A stretch of DNA of 64,000 nt from Babylonia areolata (lineage: Eukaryota > Mollusca > Gastropoda > Neogastropoda > Buccinidae), in contig NC_134876.1 in the NCBI RefSeq assembly GCF_041734735.1, forward strand, positions 95,912,586 through 95,976,585, read 5' to 3'. This document shows, piece after piece, positions 46,201 through 59,661 of the stretch. A program made the position numbers and the translations under genes. The notes beneath the pieces are model-generated. The model had not been told where the DNA came from and searched no databases. It saw nothing but the letters and a program-made list of their open reading frames with translations. Position 1 is the stretch's first letter; the number at the start of each line of letters is the position of its first letter.

Positions 46201-49200
46201 AGGATGTGAGGGTAGAGGGCCATGTCCTTGCTGCCCACAGGGAAGCCGTGCAGGGGGATGGCCACTCCATACCAGGTGCCGTTCTTGGTGAAGGAGATGG
46301 AGGCGGGGCGCGAGTCCAGGTCCAGCATGGCACCAATCACGTCCCCAGCACCAAACCGCTGGCCGTAGTCCGAGAAACGGCAGTTGGTGGAAAACTTGCC
46401 CGTTCCACCATAGCCAAACGACCACGGCTCCTCACCTGTGCATTTATAGTCACTGTAATGACTTTTCCCTCACCTGTGCATTCATAGTCACTGTAATGAC
46501 TTTTCCCTCACCTGTGCATTCATAGTCACCGTAATGACTTTTCCCTCACCTATGCATTCATAGTCACTATGACTTTTCCCTCACCTGTGCATTCATAGTC
46601 ACTATAATGACTTTTCCCTCACCTGTGCATTCACAGTCACCGTCATGACTTTTCCCTCACCTGTGCATTCATAGTCACCGTCATGACTTTTCCCTCACCT
46701 GTGCATTCATAGTCACTGTAATGACTTTTCCCTCACCTGTGCATTCATAGTCACTGTCATGACTTTTCCCTCACCTGTGCATTCATAGTCACTGTCATGA
46801 CTTTTCCCTCACCTGTGCATTCATAGTCACTGTCATGACTTTTTCCTCACCTGTGCATTCATAGTTGCTGTAATGACTTTTCTATCACCTGCGCATTCGT
46901 AGTCACTGTCATGACTTTTCCCATTTCACAGCGGTCACACTTTGTAAAATTCCTCAACAACATATCACATAATACTCAATAACATTTTCCAAGAATAGCC
47001 TAAATAATACTAATTCTCTTGCCTGAAATTGGAAAGACAAAGAATCAAAAGACCATACCTAACTGGAAAGATGAGGAATCAATGGACCATACCTAAGTGG
47101 AAAGACAAAGAATTAATGGACCATACCTAACTGGAAGACAAAGAATCAATGGATCATACCTAACTGGAAAGACAAAGAACAAAGAATCAATGGACCATAC
47201 CTAACTGCAATGGACCATACCTCACTGGAAAGATGAGGAATTAATGGACCATACCTAACTGGAAAGATGAGGAATCAATGGACCATTCCTAACTGAAAAG
47301 ATGAGGAATCGATGGACCATACCTAACTAGTAAGACAAAGAATCAATGAACCATACCTAACTGGAAAGACAAAGAATTAATGGACCGTACCTAACTGGAA
47401 AGATGAGGAATCAATGAACCATACCTAACTAGTAAGACAAAGAATCAATGAACCATACCTGACGGGAAAGACAAAGAATTAATGGACCATACCTAACTGG
47501 AAAGACTAAGAATCAATGGACCATTCATAACTGAAAAGATGAGGAATCGATGGACCATTCCTAACTGAAAAGATGAGGAATCAATGGACGATACCTAACT
47601 GGAAAGATGAGGAATCAATGGACCATACCTAACTGGAAAGACAAAGAATCAATGGACCATACCTAACTGGAATGACAAAGAATTAATGGACCATACCTAA
47701 CTGGAAAGACAAAGAATTAATGGACCATACCTAACTGGAAAGATGAGGAATCAATGAACCATACCTAACTAGTAAGACAAAGAATCAATGAACCATACCT
47801 GACGGGAAAGACAAAGAATTAATGGACCATACCTAACTGGAAAGACTAAGAATCAATGGACCATACCTAACTGGAAAGATGAGGAATCAATGGACCATTC
47901 ATAACTGAAGAGATGAGGAATCAATGGACCATACCTAACTGGAAAGATGAGGAATCAATGGACCATTCATAACTGAAAAGATGAGGAATCGATGGACCAT
48001 TCCTAACTGAAAAGATGAGGAATCAATGGACGATACCTAACTGGAAAGATGAGGAATCAATGGACCATACCTAACTGGAAAGACAAAGAATCAATGGACC
48101 ATACCTAACTGGAAAGACAAAGAATTAATGGACCATACCTAACTGGAAAGACTAAGAATCAATGGACCATACCTAACTGGAAAGACAAAGAATCAATGGA
48201 CCATACCTAACTGGAAAGATGAGGAATCAATGGACCATACCTGACTAGTAAGACAACGAATCAATGAACCATACCTAACTGGAAAGACAAAGAATTAATG
48301 GACCATATCTAACTGGAAAGACAAAGAATCAATGGACCATACCCAACTGGAAAGATGAGGAATCAATGGACCATACCTAACTGGAAAGACAATGAATCAA
48401 TGGACCATACCTCACTGGAAAGACGAAGAATCAATAGACCATACCTAACTGGAAAGATGAGGAATAAATGGACCATACCTAACAGGAAAGACGAAGAATC
48501 AATGGACCATACCTAACTGGAAAGACGAGGAATCAATGGACCATCCCACGCGCACTACGTGAGGATCCATCTCCTGGTGGTCATCCCCAAAATCCACAGG
48601 CAGGTGCTCCAGGATATGAACTTCGTAGTACACCTGCACACACATTATAGTTATAGCCATGGTACACCTGAACACACATTATAGTTATAACCATGGTACA
48701 CCTACACACACATTATAGTTATAGCCACGGTAATAAATCACAAAAAAGTTCTAGCACAAAAGCTATGGGTGATACAGAAAGAAAGTAAACATTTTTGTGA
48801 AGAAAAATGAGTGTAGATTCAGCTTCTGGGCTCCCTTACCCAATTAGGGTGATTGTAGATAACTGTTCAGGCATGTAAAGTCAAGATAATGATTTCTGTG
48901 CAACAAAAAAAGTCTATTTCTACCTCTACATAATAACATCCATAAAGAAAAGAAACAAAATACATCAAGAAATAGCATGCCTTTTGTCAGATTATACCTG
49001 CAGAAGAAATTAAAACAGGCTATAAGTTTATAAAAACAAATCAGCTCGTGCAGACATGTAAGTAAATCACTGTCCCAACAATGACAAAGGTGGGTAAAGT
49101 CAACGTAAAAGGTCAATCACGGTCTCAGAAACTAAGCTGGCAAGCTTTTTGACTGCTAAGAGCATTTGGGAGTGAGAGGGTGAAGTTCTTTGATGACATT

Positions 49201-49287
49201 TATTCCTTTCAAGTTGCATGTGTGCCGATTAAAGTGTCTGCTGTGCATCCAGCTTGCCACCTCTTCAAACAGGTCAACCATCTGATT

Positions 49288-49326
<39 letters not shown>

Positions 49327-52300
49327 CGTGAAAAACAAAAAGCACATGTTTCACGACCAGTGCAGGTTCAACCCTGCATTTCATGAAAATCATGGAACAT
49401 TGGCAGTTGCCGATCCTACAGCCTGCATTGAAATGTGAGCACACTCATTCCTAAAAGCCACGCCCCCTTCATGAACTCTGGCTGACATTCGACCTATCAT
49501 CTTACATCACTCCTCTCCCTCTCTTCCCCTTCTTCCAACGCTCGCTGCTCGTATTCTGTCAATCATAGCCACATGTTAAAAAAAAGCTGTCTGATTGGAT
49601 AGATGGACTGAATTACCATAAAATGGGTCCGTCAGTTTCGTCACTGTCACTGTAAATCACCTTCGTTTTCAAACCAATCATCTGTCCACAACCACAAGCA
49701 GAGCTTTCAGAATTGTGTAAATCTGCTGACTGAGACAATTTGCTTTACTGGACACAGTTTTCAACGCACTGTTTTGCACATGATGCAACCCCCTTTTCCA
49801 CGTGCGTATCACGTGGTCAGTTAACAAATTATTATCCAGTAGAAAGGGGTCTTCTACCTGATGAATGTTCATTTAAATATTATTTTTATAATCCAGATAC
49901 ATCAAACTAACTGTTCAGAGTCTGTTTATGTGAACTGAACCAAACTCCAATGAAGGAAAAATCAAAACATACGCAGGACGTCAGTGGATGTCTTGCAGGC
50001 ACTATGGCAATACTTTTTGTAGGACGTCAGCTGACGTCTTATAGGTACTCTACTGGTTAAAGGAACCGAGGTGCAGGTTACCATGGCGACGACAAAAATG
50101 AACCGCCTCTAACAAGATGGCACAAGAGACAAAAGCCAGGAGACACAAGACAGGACAAGTCAGGCATACCTTTCCTTTGCAGACTCCATACGTGGCCCTT
50201 GCCCCCGCCCATGTGAAGCAGAAGCCAGGGGGGTCCAACATCACCTGAGCACCACAACTGAAAGGAAAAAAAACATCAAACAGATGACAAAGAATAAGAA
50301 AACCACAGTGTAATAAAAGGTAAAATCAGTTTAGGTAAATTCATACCACAAAGACTCAGTATATAATTTGCTGTTCACAGCGTACTAGACCCATTCCATG
50401 CCTGTAAGACTTCCACAGACATTCTGCATCTACCATTCTGCATCTACTCTTGACTTTTCCTTCTCTTGAGTTTGGTTCAATGAATATAAACAGATGTGTC
50501 TGGATTTATAAAAATACTATTCAAATGAGCATACATCAGGTGAAGATCCCTTTCTTCTTCATAATGCTTAGCTAACTGGACCACATGGAATGTGCATGGA
50601 AAGGGGGTTTGTCTATTTGCAAAAATGTCAGAAATTTTCCACAAGCAGAAACAGTGGTCGTAGTCAGTGGGCTTATATAACTTCACACTATTTACAGGCT
50701 CTTCAAATGACTGAAGAAAAGAATAATGATGGAGTTAGATCTCTTTTGTCTGCCAATTTGTTAAAACCTGAACTACAGAAGTTGAAGGTGATGACAAAAG
50801 TGACAAAAATGCAAAGGGCAGGAAATGTGTTTTCATTTCTTTATGCTTTTTGTCACTGATCAGATGACCTGTTGGAAGAGGAAGCAAACAGGTATGCACA
50901 GCAGACACTTCAGTTGGCCCATTTACAACTTGGAGATGGTGGGTGTTATGAAAGAGATTTCCTACCTGTTGTGGGGAGTTATTTGGTGTCACAAAGCTTG
51001 ACTACTCAATTTCTGAGTATAGGATTGACCTTTTAAATTTTATGTCGACTGAACTAACATCCTTTTATGTTGACTGAACAAACATTTGTCACTGCCGGAA
51101 CAGTTATTCACTTACATGTCTGCAAGAGTTCAGATCATTATTAATATTATACACTTATATAGTTGTAACCAGTTATATTTTAATCTATAGGTAGGTATAA
51201 CCAAACTACAAGCTTGTTATTTTCAGCTGTATTTTGTTTTTGTTTTGGATGTCACTTGTCATTCTGTGGTGGTGAGAACAGAGGACTTTTTATTTTGTTA
51301 TTGCTCAAAAATGATTATTTTTACTTTGAATGCCTAAATAGTTACCTGTAAAAAAAAAAAAAAAATAAAAAAGCCCAGATTCAAAATCCTCATCCATTAT
51401 CCTTCACAAAAGCATTTACTTTCTCTCTGTAATATGCAGTTTTTATTCTGGAATCTTTTTCTTTTTTTCATTGTCATTACCCCCTGAACTGGTAAGGGGG
51501 GGCACTTTAAAAGAAAAAAACAAAACCAAAAAAAACCTCTGGTATTCAATTTGTGCAATGTTCTCTTATAGATGTTGACCCATGTCAACATCGCTCTATT
51601 TCCAACATTTGTCACAGAATTTTATCTTTCATATCTAACTAAAAATATTAAAAACTAATAGTTATCTATCTATTTATATGATGCTGTGCCAAAACGTGCT
51701 CTCAACAACACTCTCCAACTTCATGCATGCACAGGTTTCCTTCTAGTATACTATGCCGACCACCACAAACATTATTCTGACATCAGTTGACGAAACCTGC
51801 GCTGTGAAAATGTGACATTTTGAATGACCAAGAATGAACACTACACGAAACCACGGCATGTTGAAGGAAAACCATGCTGCGCTTATCTGGTAAATCAAAG
51901 GCTATAATACTTATTTCCAGTCAAAGAAACCAAACTATGATGGACATTTCGAAGAAAAAGCTCCAAGAAAATGTGCTGTTCGAACGCAATGCTTCGTATC
52001 ATATTTTCACTCCTGGAAAAAAAATTATCTGCTGCGACCTGTTTGTATAGCTCTCTAGTAAATGAAAATAAGAAAGGGAAAAGAATACACTTTCAAATAC
52101 AGGTAACTGTTTTGCTGTAGCAGCAACAACATTGATTCTGTTTTCGAAAATCAGAAAAGTGAATAAATTATGTCGTTCCGTTGCTATCGTTCATTTTCCG
52201 ATTTTTCTCTCTTTCTTTAGCTTGTTTCGGTGCAAACTATAGTTAGCGAGCTCACTTCCAGTCCACGTGTTGACATCAATGGGTTCAAAAAGCGCTGCCA

Positions 52301-53425
52301 GGTTGCTGTTTTAGTTTCTTTGAACGAATTTAGAGACAGAAATAGTCACAGCTTACAGAAAGACGCCGTTTTTCGAATGTGATACAGCATTTCGTACAGA
52401 CCGACACAGGCAAACTTTCTGTCGATGTCATGGTCGAACATGATGATAATGTTGTGCTTTACCAAGTTCACTTGCATGTAATCGAATAGTAATATCATGT
52501 TTCAATTCTACTTTCCATGTGTGTGTTTGCAACGAAAGTGGCGGACTCCTTTCCAAGTCTTAGGTTTCGAGGATTTTGACCACGATTGCAACCAAAATCA
52601 TCAGCGACACAAAAATCATCATATTCAAACACTGTTTCAATTGTTTAAGTAAACAAGTTAAACAAACTTGACTGAAATGTAATACAGGTCGAAAATTTTG
52701 CTGTTGTTGTTCCCCCACCCTAAAGGTTCGTTTGTAGACACTTGTACATATGAATATTGCCCAGTTTTACATACGATCATCACCACCTTTAGACAAGACA
52801 CAAAATGTGTGAAGCCATGCAAAAGAAGTTATTTTGTATTGACTGTGGCTGTTGACAATAAGTAAATGTACAGAAAAATCTTTCTCTGGAAAACACAGTT
52901 AAGCTTAAAACCAGATTATGTTGAATAATTGTTTTAAAACACTTGTCTTTCATTTGCAACTTTTGTGTTGCCAACGCTTTTGTAGGTTTGTGTGTAAAGC
53001 TACCTCTTGCACCAAAAGCAAAGACGCCACTGTCAGCAAGTAAGCAATCCCGAATTTGGCAAGAAAAAGTATAGTCAGATCCAGAGCGATAGGAAGAGCA
53101 GAGGGCAAAGGTGTAGAGAGGAACATAAGAAATTGCCAAAAGCCAAAGAAAGAAAAAGAAAAGCAGATAGAGGTGTCAAGACTTCACATGCAGAAATCTC
53201 GGTATGTGGTTTTTGGTGCTGCTGCTTAAACTGTCTGCTCATTCCCATTCTATTGCGAAGTGTATTATTGCTACTCATCACTATGTAGAATTTTAACCAT
53301 TTCATCAGTTTAAAAAATCTGATTCAACTGTTCTGAAAACATTTTAGCCTTTTTACAATTTTTATTTCTATCAACATTTAATTTCACTGCAGAAAAATGA
53401 ATGGTCAGGTTGAAAAGATAAGTAA

Positions 53426-53456
<31 letters not shown>

Positions 53457-54203
53457 CATTTGACCTATTTATTTGTGTAAAAAAAAAACCTTGTGTTCAG
53501 AATATGAAGCATATGATTTAGCAGGATAAAGTAACCGAATGTTGCAAATTAGATAGGCGAGTCTTGTGGTGATTTAACAGACACTGTTACGTAGAGGTTC
53601 AAGAGGTCATTATTGTGATGATTTTGCACGATAACACTTAATCTTTAAATATCTGTTATGTTGCCAGTTCAAGAGGTAGCGTTTATGATGATTTAGAAGG
53701 ATAAAGTCTAAGTGTAACTGTTATGTTGCAGGTGCTAGAGGTGGTTCAGAATGAGGGCCATGTGCACGTGCAGTTCATAGTCCAGTATCAGCCAGGACCC
53801 TTTTGCCTGGACAGGCCCAGAGATGGCACCACGTGGGAACATCTTATCCAGGGCAGAAATGAGAAGAGTGTCCATTCAACTGAATGAACTGCACTCAACA
53901 AAGCAATGGCAAATGTGCAATTTGTCAGACTTTTCGCATTTTGTAGCTGAGCTCTGCAATCAACACAGGGATGAAAAATCTTCAGTGTGTCGGACTGCAT
54001 CGAAGGCATTCCTACAGATTATTTTGTTTTATCAGCCTTGTACTTGCACTTTCAGCAACTTTTGCTATATTTGATCCACTGTCCAACCCTCAGTAAAATG
54101 AACTGTATTATTGCCTTCTGGATCCATGTGTCAGACTCAGTATGTTCTAGTGATTAGCTCCTTTTATAATTTTGTTTCTCCACCCAAAGCTTAGTCATTT
54201 CAA

Positions 54204-54240
<37 letters not shown>

Positions 54241-57200
54241 TTATCTTCAGTTTAACGTCTATTCACTATAAGTGTTTTCAGACGGAAAGGAGTAAAGAAG
54301 TGGATAAAGGAAAGGGAATGCATGTGAATATTAGTGTAAAAAAATATTCATGTTATGTATCAGAGGAAAAGTATATTATAAGAAAAAGGTCTAAAGAGAT
54401 TGTGGTGTGTATTGAATGAGGTGTCATGGGAAGGAGAATATGTATATGCATATCAACAAGTATTAACCTATAACAATGTAAATATAAATAACAACATTAA
54501 TTGTGTGTGTGTGTGTGTGTTTTGTTTGGAACACGCTACAGAAACTACTATTTCTTTATTCATTTGCTGTTAACTCCCCCAAACTGTGTCCTTTCACTTT
54601 GTGTTGCATCCAAATGCACAAATGCATTTCTGCTATTTTCCTATTTGACAAAGGTTTAATTATTACATGATACAAGATGAAGACATATTTGATTATAAAA
54701 TAAATGTGGTTTGAAACAGGTTATTATGCATATTTTTATAGAAACTTGTGTTTGTCTGAATGTTCGGATGCAACATGAGACAGTGTTCATACAATATTTT
54801 GGGGGAAAAAATTTGTATGTGTACAATTTCATCATACCAGGTGTTTATTCTGTGCAAGTGTATTTTAAAACTAAGGAAAAAAGGTGCTTGTACTTCCTCA
54901 GGAGAGCAGAATTACAGCTGACATTGTGTCCTGTGTTGCATCCAAATGTCTACAGTGACCAATAAAAATTGGCCCCTGACTAGACACTGGAAACATGATT
55001 ATCTTTTTTAGGGTAGATATGTACTAAAGAAACACTCCAGTTTCACATGTTAGAACAGCCAAAAGTAAAATTATACTATTGATTTTTTTTATCAAATGTC
55101 ACACTGTCAGTGAGCATGTTTTGGCACAGTATCATATATATGTACATATATGTTTTTGTTTTTGGTGACATTGTGGCACGACATTACAGAATTAAAAAAA
55201 GAAACTGATGTACAATTGGAGCACATTTCACTTTTATAGTTTTTCAATATATAACTGAAAAACAAACAAACGAAGACATAGAATTTCAAAATAGAAAGTT
55301 TTGCTAATGACAACACAAACAAGGCACAAGAGGAATAGGAAAACCTACCCATCAGGGTCAATCACCAAATTCAGGTCGGAGTTAAAGTGGTCCAGAACAC
55401 AGACTGAGTCATCAATGTTGGATTCTTCCACGTCTTGCTCAGGATTCGACTGCCAGCGATTATCAAAACGACCACTGAAATAGCAACACAACACCACATG
55501 CTAGGAATATGTCTCATTTCATAATGAAACATTTTAAACTGAAACAGTAGTTAAGTTCTGAAATCTCATTTATATTTTTTGCAAAACACAGAGCATCTTT
55601 CTAAACAGAAAGAAGAGAGACATACCCTTTCCCTAACACTGAAACATTTTTCTAATCATAAAGAATCTATCCTTTCATCACTGAAGCATCTTTAATAATA
55701 ATAATAATTGTATTTATATAGCACTGAATCTTGTGCTGAGACAAAACAAAGCGCTTTCACACCAGTCATTCACACGCATGCATAACTCTAAAACTGGAGA
55801 ATCTGAAGACAAGGAAGAGGCAGGGAAGGGAGGCTATTTTGGGAAGAGGTGGGTTTTAAGGCCAGACTTGAAAGAGCTGAGTGTGGAGACTTGACGAAGC
55901 GAAAGAGGAAGTTCATTCCAACTGCAAGGTCCATAAACACAAAGAAGAGAGATGCAACCTTTCACTAACACTGAACCATCTTTCTAAACTGAGAGAAGAG
56001 AGGCATACTCTTTCCCGAACACTGAAGAAAGTTTCTGAACAGAAAGAAGAGAGACCTACCCTTTCCCCAACACTGAAGCATCTTTCTAAACAGAAAGAAA
56101 ACAGATACCTACCCTTTTCCTGACAATGAAGCATCTTTCTAAACAGAAGGAAGAGATACGTACCTTTTCCCTAACACTGAAGCATCTTTCTAAACAGAAG
56201 GAAGAGAGATGTACCCTTTCCCTAACATTGAAGCATCTTTCTAAACAAAAAGAATGTACCCTTTCCCCAACACCGAAGAAAGTTTCTCAACAGACAAAAG
56301 AGAGATGCACCCTTTCACAAACACTGAAGAAAGTTTCTAAACAGACAGAAGAGAGATGTAACCTTTCCTGAACACTGAAGAATGTTTCTAAACAGACAGA
56401 AGAGAGATGCAAGAAAGTTTCTAAACAGACAGAAGAGAGATGTAACCTTTCACTAACACCGAAGAAAGTTTCAAAACAGACAGAAGACAGATGCACCCTT
56501 TCATGAACAGAAACACTGAAGAAAGTTTCCATACAGACAGAAGAGAGATGCACCCTTTCCCCAACACTGAAGAAATTTTCCATACAGACAGAAAAGAGAT
56601 GCACCCTTTGCCCAACGCTGAACTTTCCCTAACACTGAAGAAAGTTTATGAACATACAGAGGAGAGACATACCCTTTCCCCAACACTGAAGAGTTTCACA
56701 ACAGACATAAGAGAGACATACCCTTTCCCCAACACTGAAGAGTTTCACAACAGACAGAAGACTGACATACCCTCTTTCCCCAACACTGAAGAGTTTCACA
56801 ACAGACATAAGACAGACGTACCTTTTGCTCAACACTGAAGAGTTTCTCAACAGACAGAAGAGAGACGTACCCTTTACCCTTTGCCCAACACTTCTCGAGT
56901 ATCTAAACAAAAGAGAGACATACCCCTTGCCCTTGTCCATGTCCCCACTCCCCCAAGGCCTCTTCCTGGAGTCGATAGCGCCAGCCAGAGCCTGAGGCAC
57001 CACCTTGGCTGTGGGCAGGGCCATGGGTCCTTGGTGTGGGGCCTGGCCCATGCCCGGCATGCCGGCCATGCCCAAGTGTTGGCCCATGCCCTGAGCGGCC
57101 AAGTGGCCCATGCCCTGAGCGGCCAGCTGGCCCATGCCCTGAGGGAGCTGTCCCACGCCCTGAGACAGCTGGGCGGCACGCACGGCTGAGGCCATGCCCG

Positions 57201-59601
57201 GAGCTGTCACCACTGACGACGTCACCACCGGGGCTCCTGCTACGTGGGCCGCTGCCACCTGGGGGTGAAGGCCCTGCCAGCCAAACTGAACTGATGCATT
57301 GTCTTTAACACACAGTACTGCTATAAGTATAACTATATCACTGCTATCACTAAATCATTGTACCAGTAATCCCTGTCAGCCAAACTGAACTGGTGCAACT
57401 GGTATATTGTTGTTAACATACTGGTAGTGGTATCACTAAGTTACTACATTTGTGGTATCACTAAGTCACTATATTACTTAATTTACTGGTATCACTAAGT
57501 TACTACATAAGTGGTATCTACTATCAATAAGTCCAGTCGAGTATATTGAGGATCTATTGTTCGTATCCTTTTTGTTGATTTCTCTTCTGCTTTTAACACA
57601 ATACAACCTCATCTCCTTGCCCTCAAACTGCTAGGCTTGGATGTTGATCCGAAGCGTTTTCAATTCAATTCAAAAACACTTTATTAATCCACATGGAAAT
57701 TAACATGTGCAATCACAGGCTCGTTGTAGACACCAACATAAAAATGAACATATGTACCATACATATACACTAAAACACGTCAGATAAAAACTCTCAGTAT
57801 CTGACTAAAACAACCCCCCCCCCCCACCACCACCCCCCCTCACACACACACATTAAGACAATAAAATATTGCACAACAATGTATACCAATAGAAAACATA
57901 CAGCAAATAAAATATAAATATTTAACTCTCACCCTCACCCCCACACATGCAAAGTAGTGTACAACATTGTTAAAAAAAAATCCAACAAATAGATCATATA
58001 TAAATGTAAAATGCACACACACACACACACACACACACGCACATGTTAAGACAATAACGTATTGCACAACAATGTAAAAAACAACAACAACATCCAGCAT
58101 ATTAAAACATCCATCAAATAAATCATATTTATAAGTAAAATGCACACACACACACACATGCATGAACGCTTGTGCGCCCGCACCCTCTCACAATGTATCA
58201 TGCCAATAAAATCAGTAAACTAACATTAAGATGCATGAAATCCATTAAATCACAAGCACGTACACACAAAGTAACGCTTGCCTGTGCTAAGCCACACAGT
58301 CCCACACAAAATGTCTGCGCCCAGGCACTCACCTACTTTAGAGTTCAGGTGGTGCTGGAAGGGGGGGTGGGGGAGGTTAGTGTCACAGTCCTATAACTTA
58401 TAAGTGAGTGTACTGCATGCTTTGATTGTGTGCACGAATAACTGAAGGAATGAAAGAGCTAATGTAACGAGATGTTCTTGCGTGTGGAGCTATGAACCTG
58501 CCACTTCTGTTCAATCGTCGACTATTAATGACATCAAGCAGTGGGTCTGTTTCGTCTGTCAAAATTGTTTTCAGTCTGTCAGTCAGTTTTCTATTGTACT
58601 TTTGTAGATGCCGCTAAAAGTGTCTTGTCTTTTACCCACCACCCCACCCGCTTTCCTAATGACTTTTTCCAACCGGTATTTGTCGTGTTTGGTCAAGTTT
58701 CCCCCCAAGCACATGGCGCCATACGGATAGTAAGTTTTCTTCTCGATAGAACTCAGTCTGTCCGTTTTCATTCTGCCCAATCTTCTCTAAACTCTACTTC
58801 TACTGGTGCACAAGGTACAGTGCTGTCCCCTGTCCTACTGACACTGTACGCAAATGACTGCAGAGACACAGAGGAAACTCCTGTCATAAAATATTCTGAT
58901 GACTCAGCTATTGAAGATCTGTCCAACTCTGATTTTATTTACTATTTACTTTAGTGAAATTAAAAAGTTCTGTTACTGGTGCGAGGAAAACAATCTCAGA
59001 ATCTGGATCTCAATGTATTGAAAACAAAAGAAATGTTAATAGATTTTCGGAAAGACCTCTTGCCTGTAGCTAACCTTGTTATAGATGGTCAGACAGTGGA
59101 GAGGGTCAATGAATGAAGATATTTTGGGACCATCTTGGACAATAAGCTGACTTTTGACAGAAATGTTGATTCCATTCATAAGAAATGCCAATCTAGAATT
59201 TTTCGTTTACAGAAACTTTAAAATACTGGTATAAATTCAAATATTCTTCAAAGTTACTATCAATGTTGTATTAAGTCCATGCTCACAGTCACAGTTTCAT
59301 TTTTGTGCCGGTATGGAAGTTTGGGAGTGATGAGTAAGCCTGTTTTGAATGATGTCACGAGTGTGTGTAGTAAAATTGGGGAGTGAAACAAGCTAGTATG
59401 CAAGAGCTGTATAAGAAGCGAGTGGTTAAGAAAAGCAGGCAGATAGCAACTGATGACACTCATAGTTTAGTAAAGTACTATGAGCTACTGCCATCAGGAC
59501 GACGCTACAGAGTTGAAATCCAGAGCTCTGAAGACTTTTATTCCACATTCAATCCACCTTTTAAATTCTTGAGAACTATGTGTGCGTGTGTGTGTGCATG
59601 C

Positions 59602-59661
<60 letters not shown>

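Noticed and set aside
45282-46487. Plus-strand frames over the SPRY exon 6 region
   Set aside because: Junction-copy array plus antisense of the true exon; the minus frame matches SPRY.
55881-56838. Plus and minus frames over 55.9-56.8 kb as proteins
   Set aside because: They run over the exon 2 donor array (about 48-base units) and a LINE tail, without homology.
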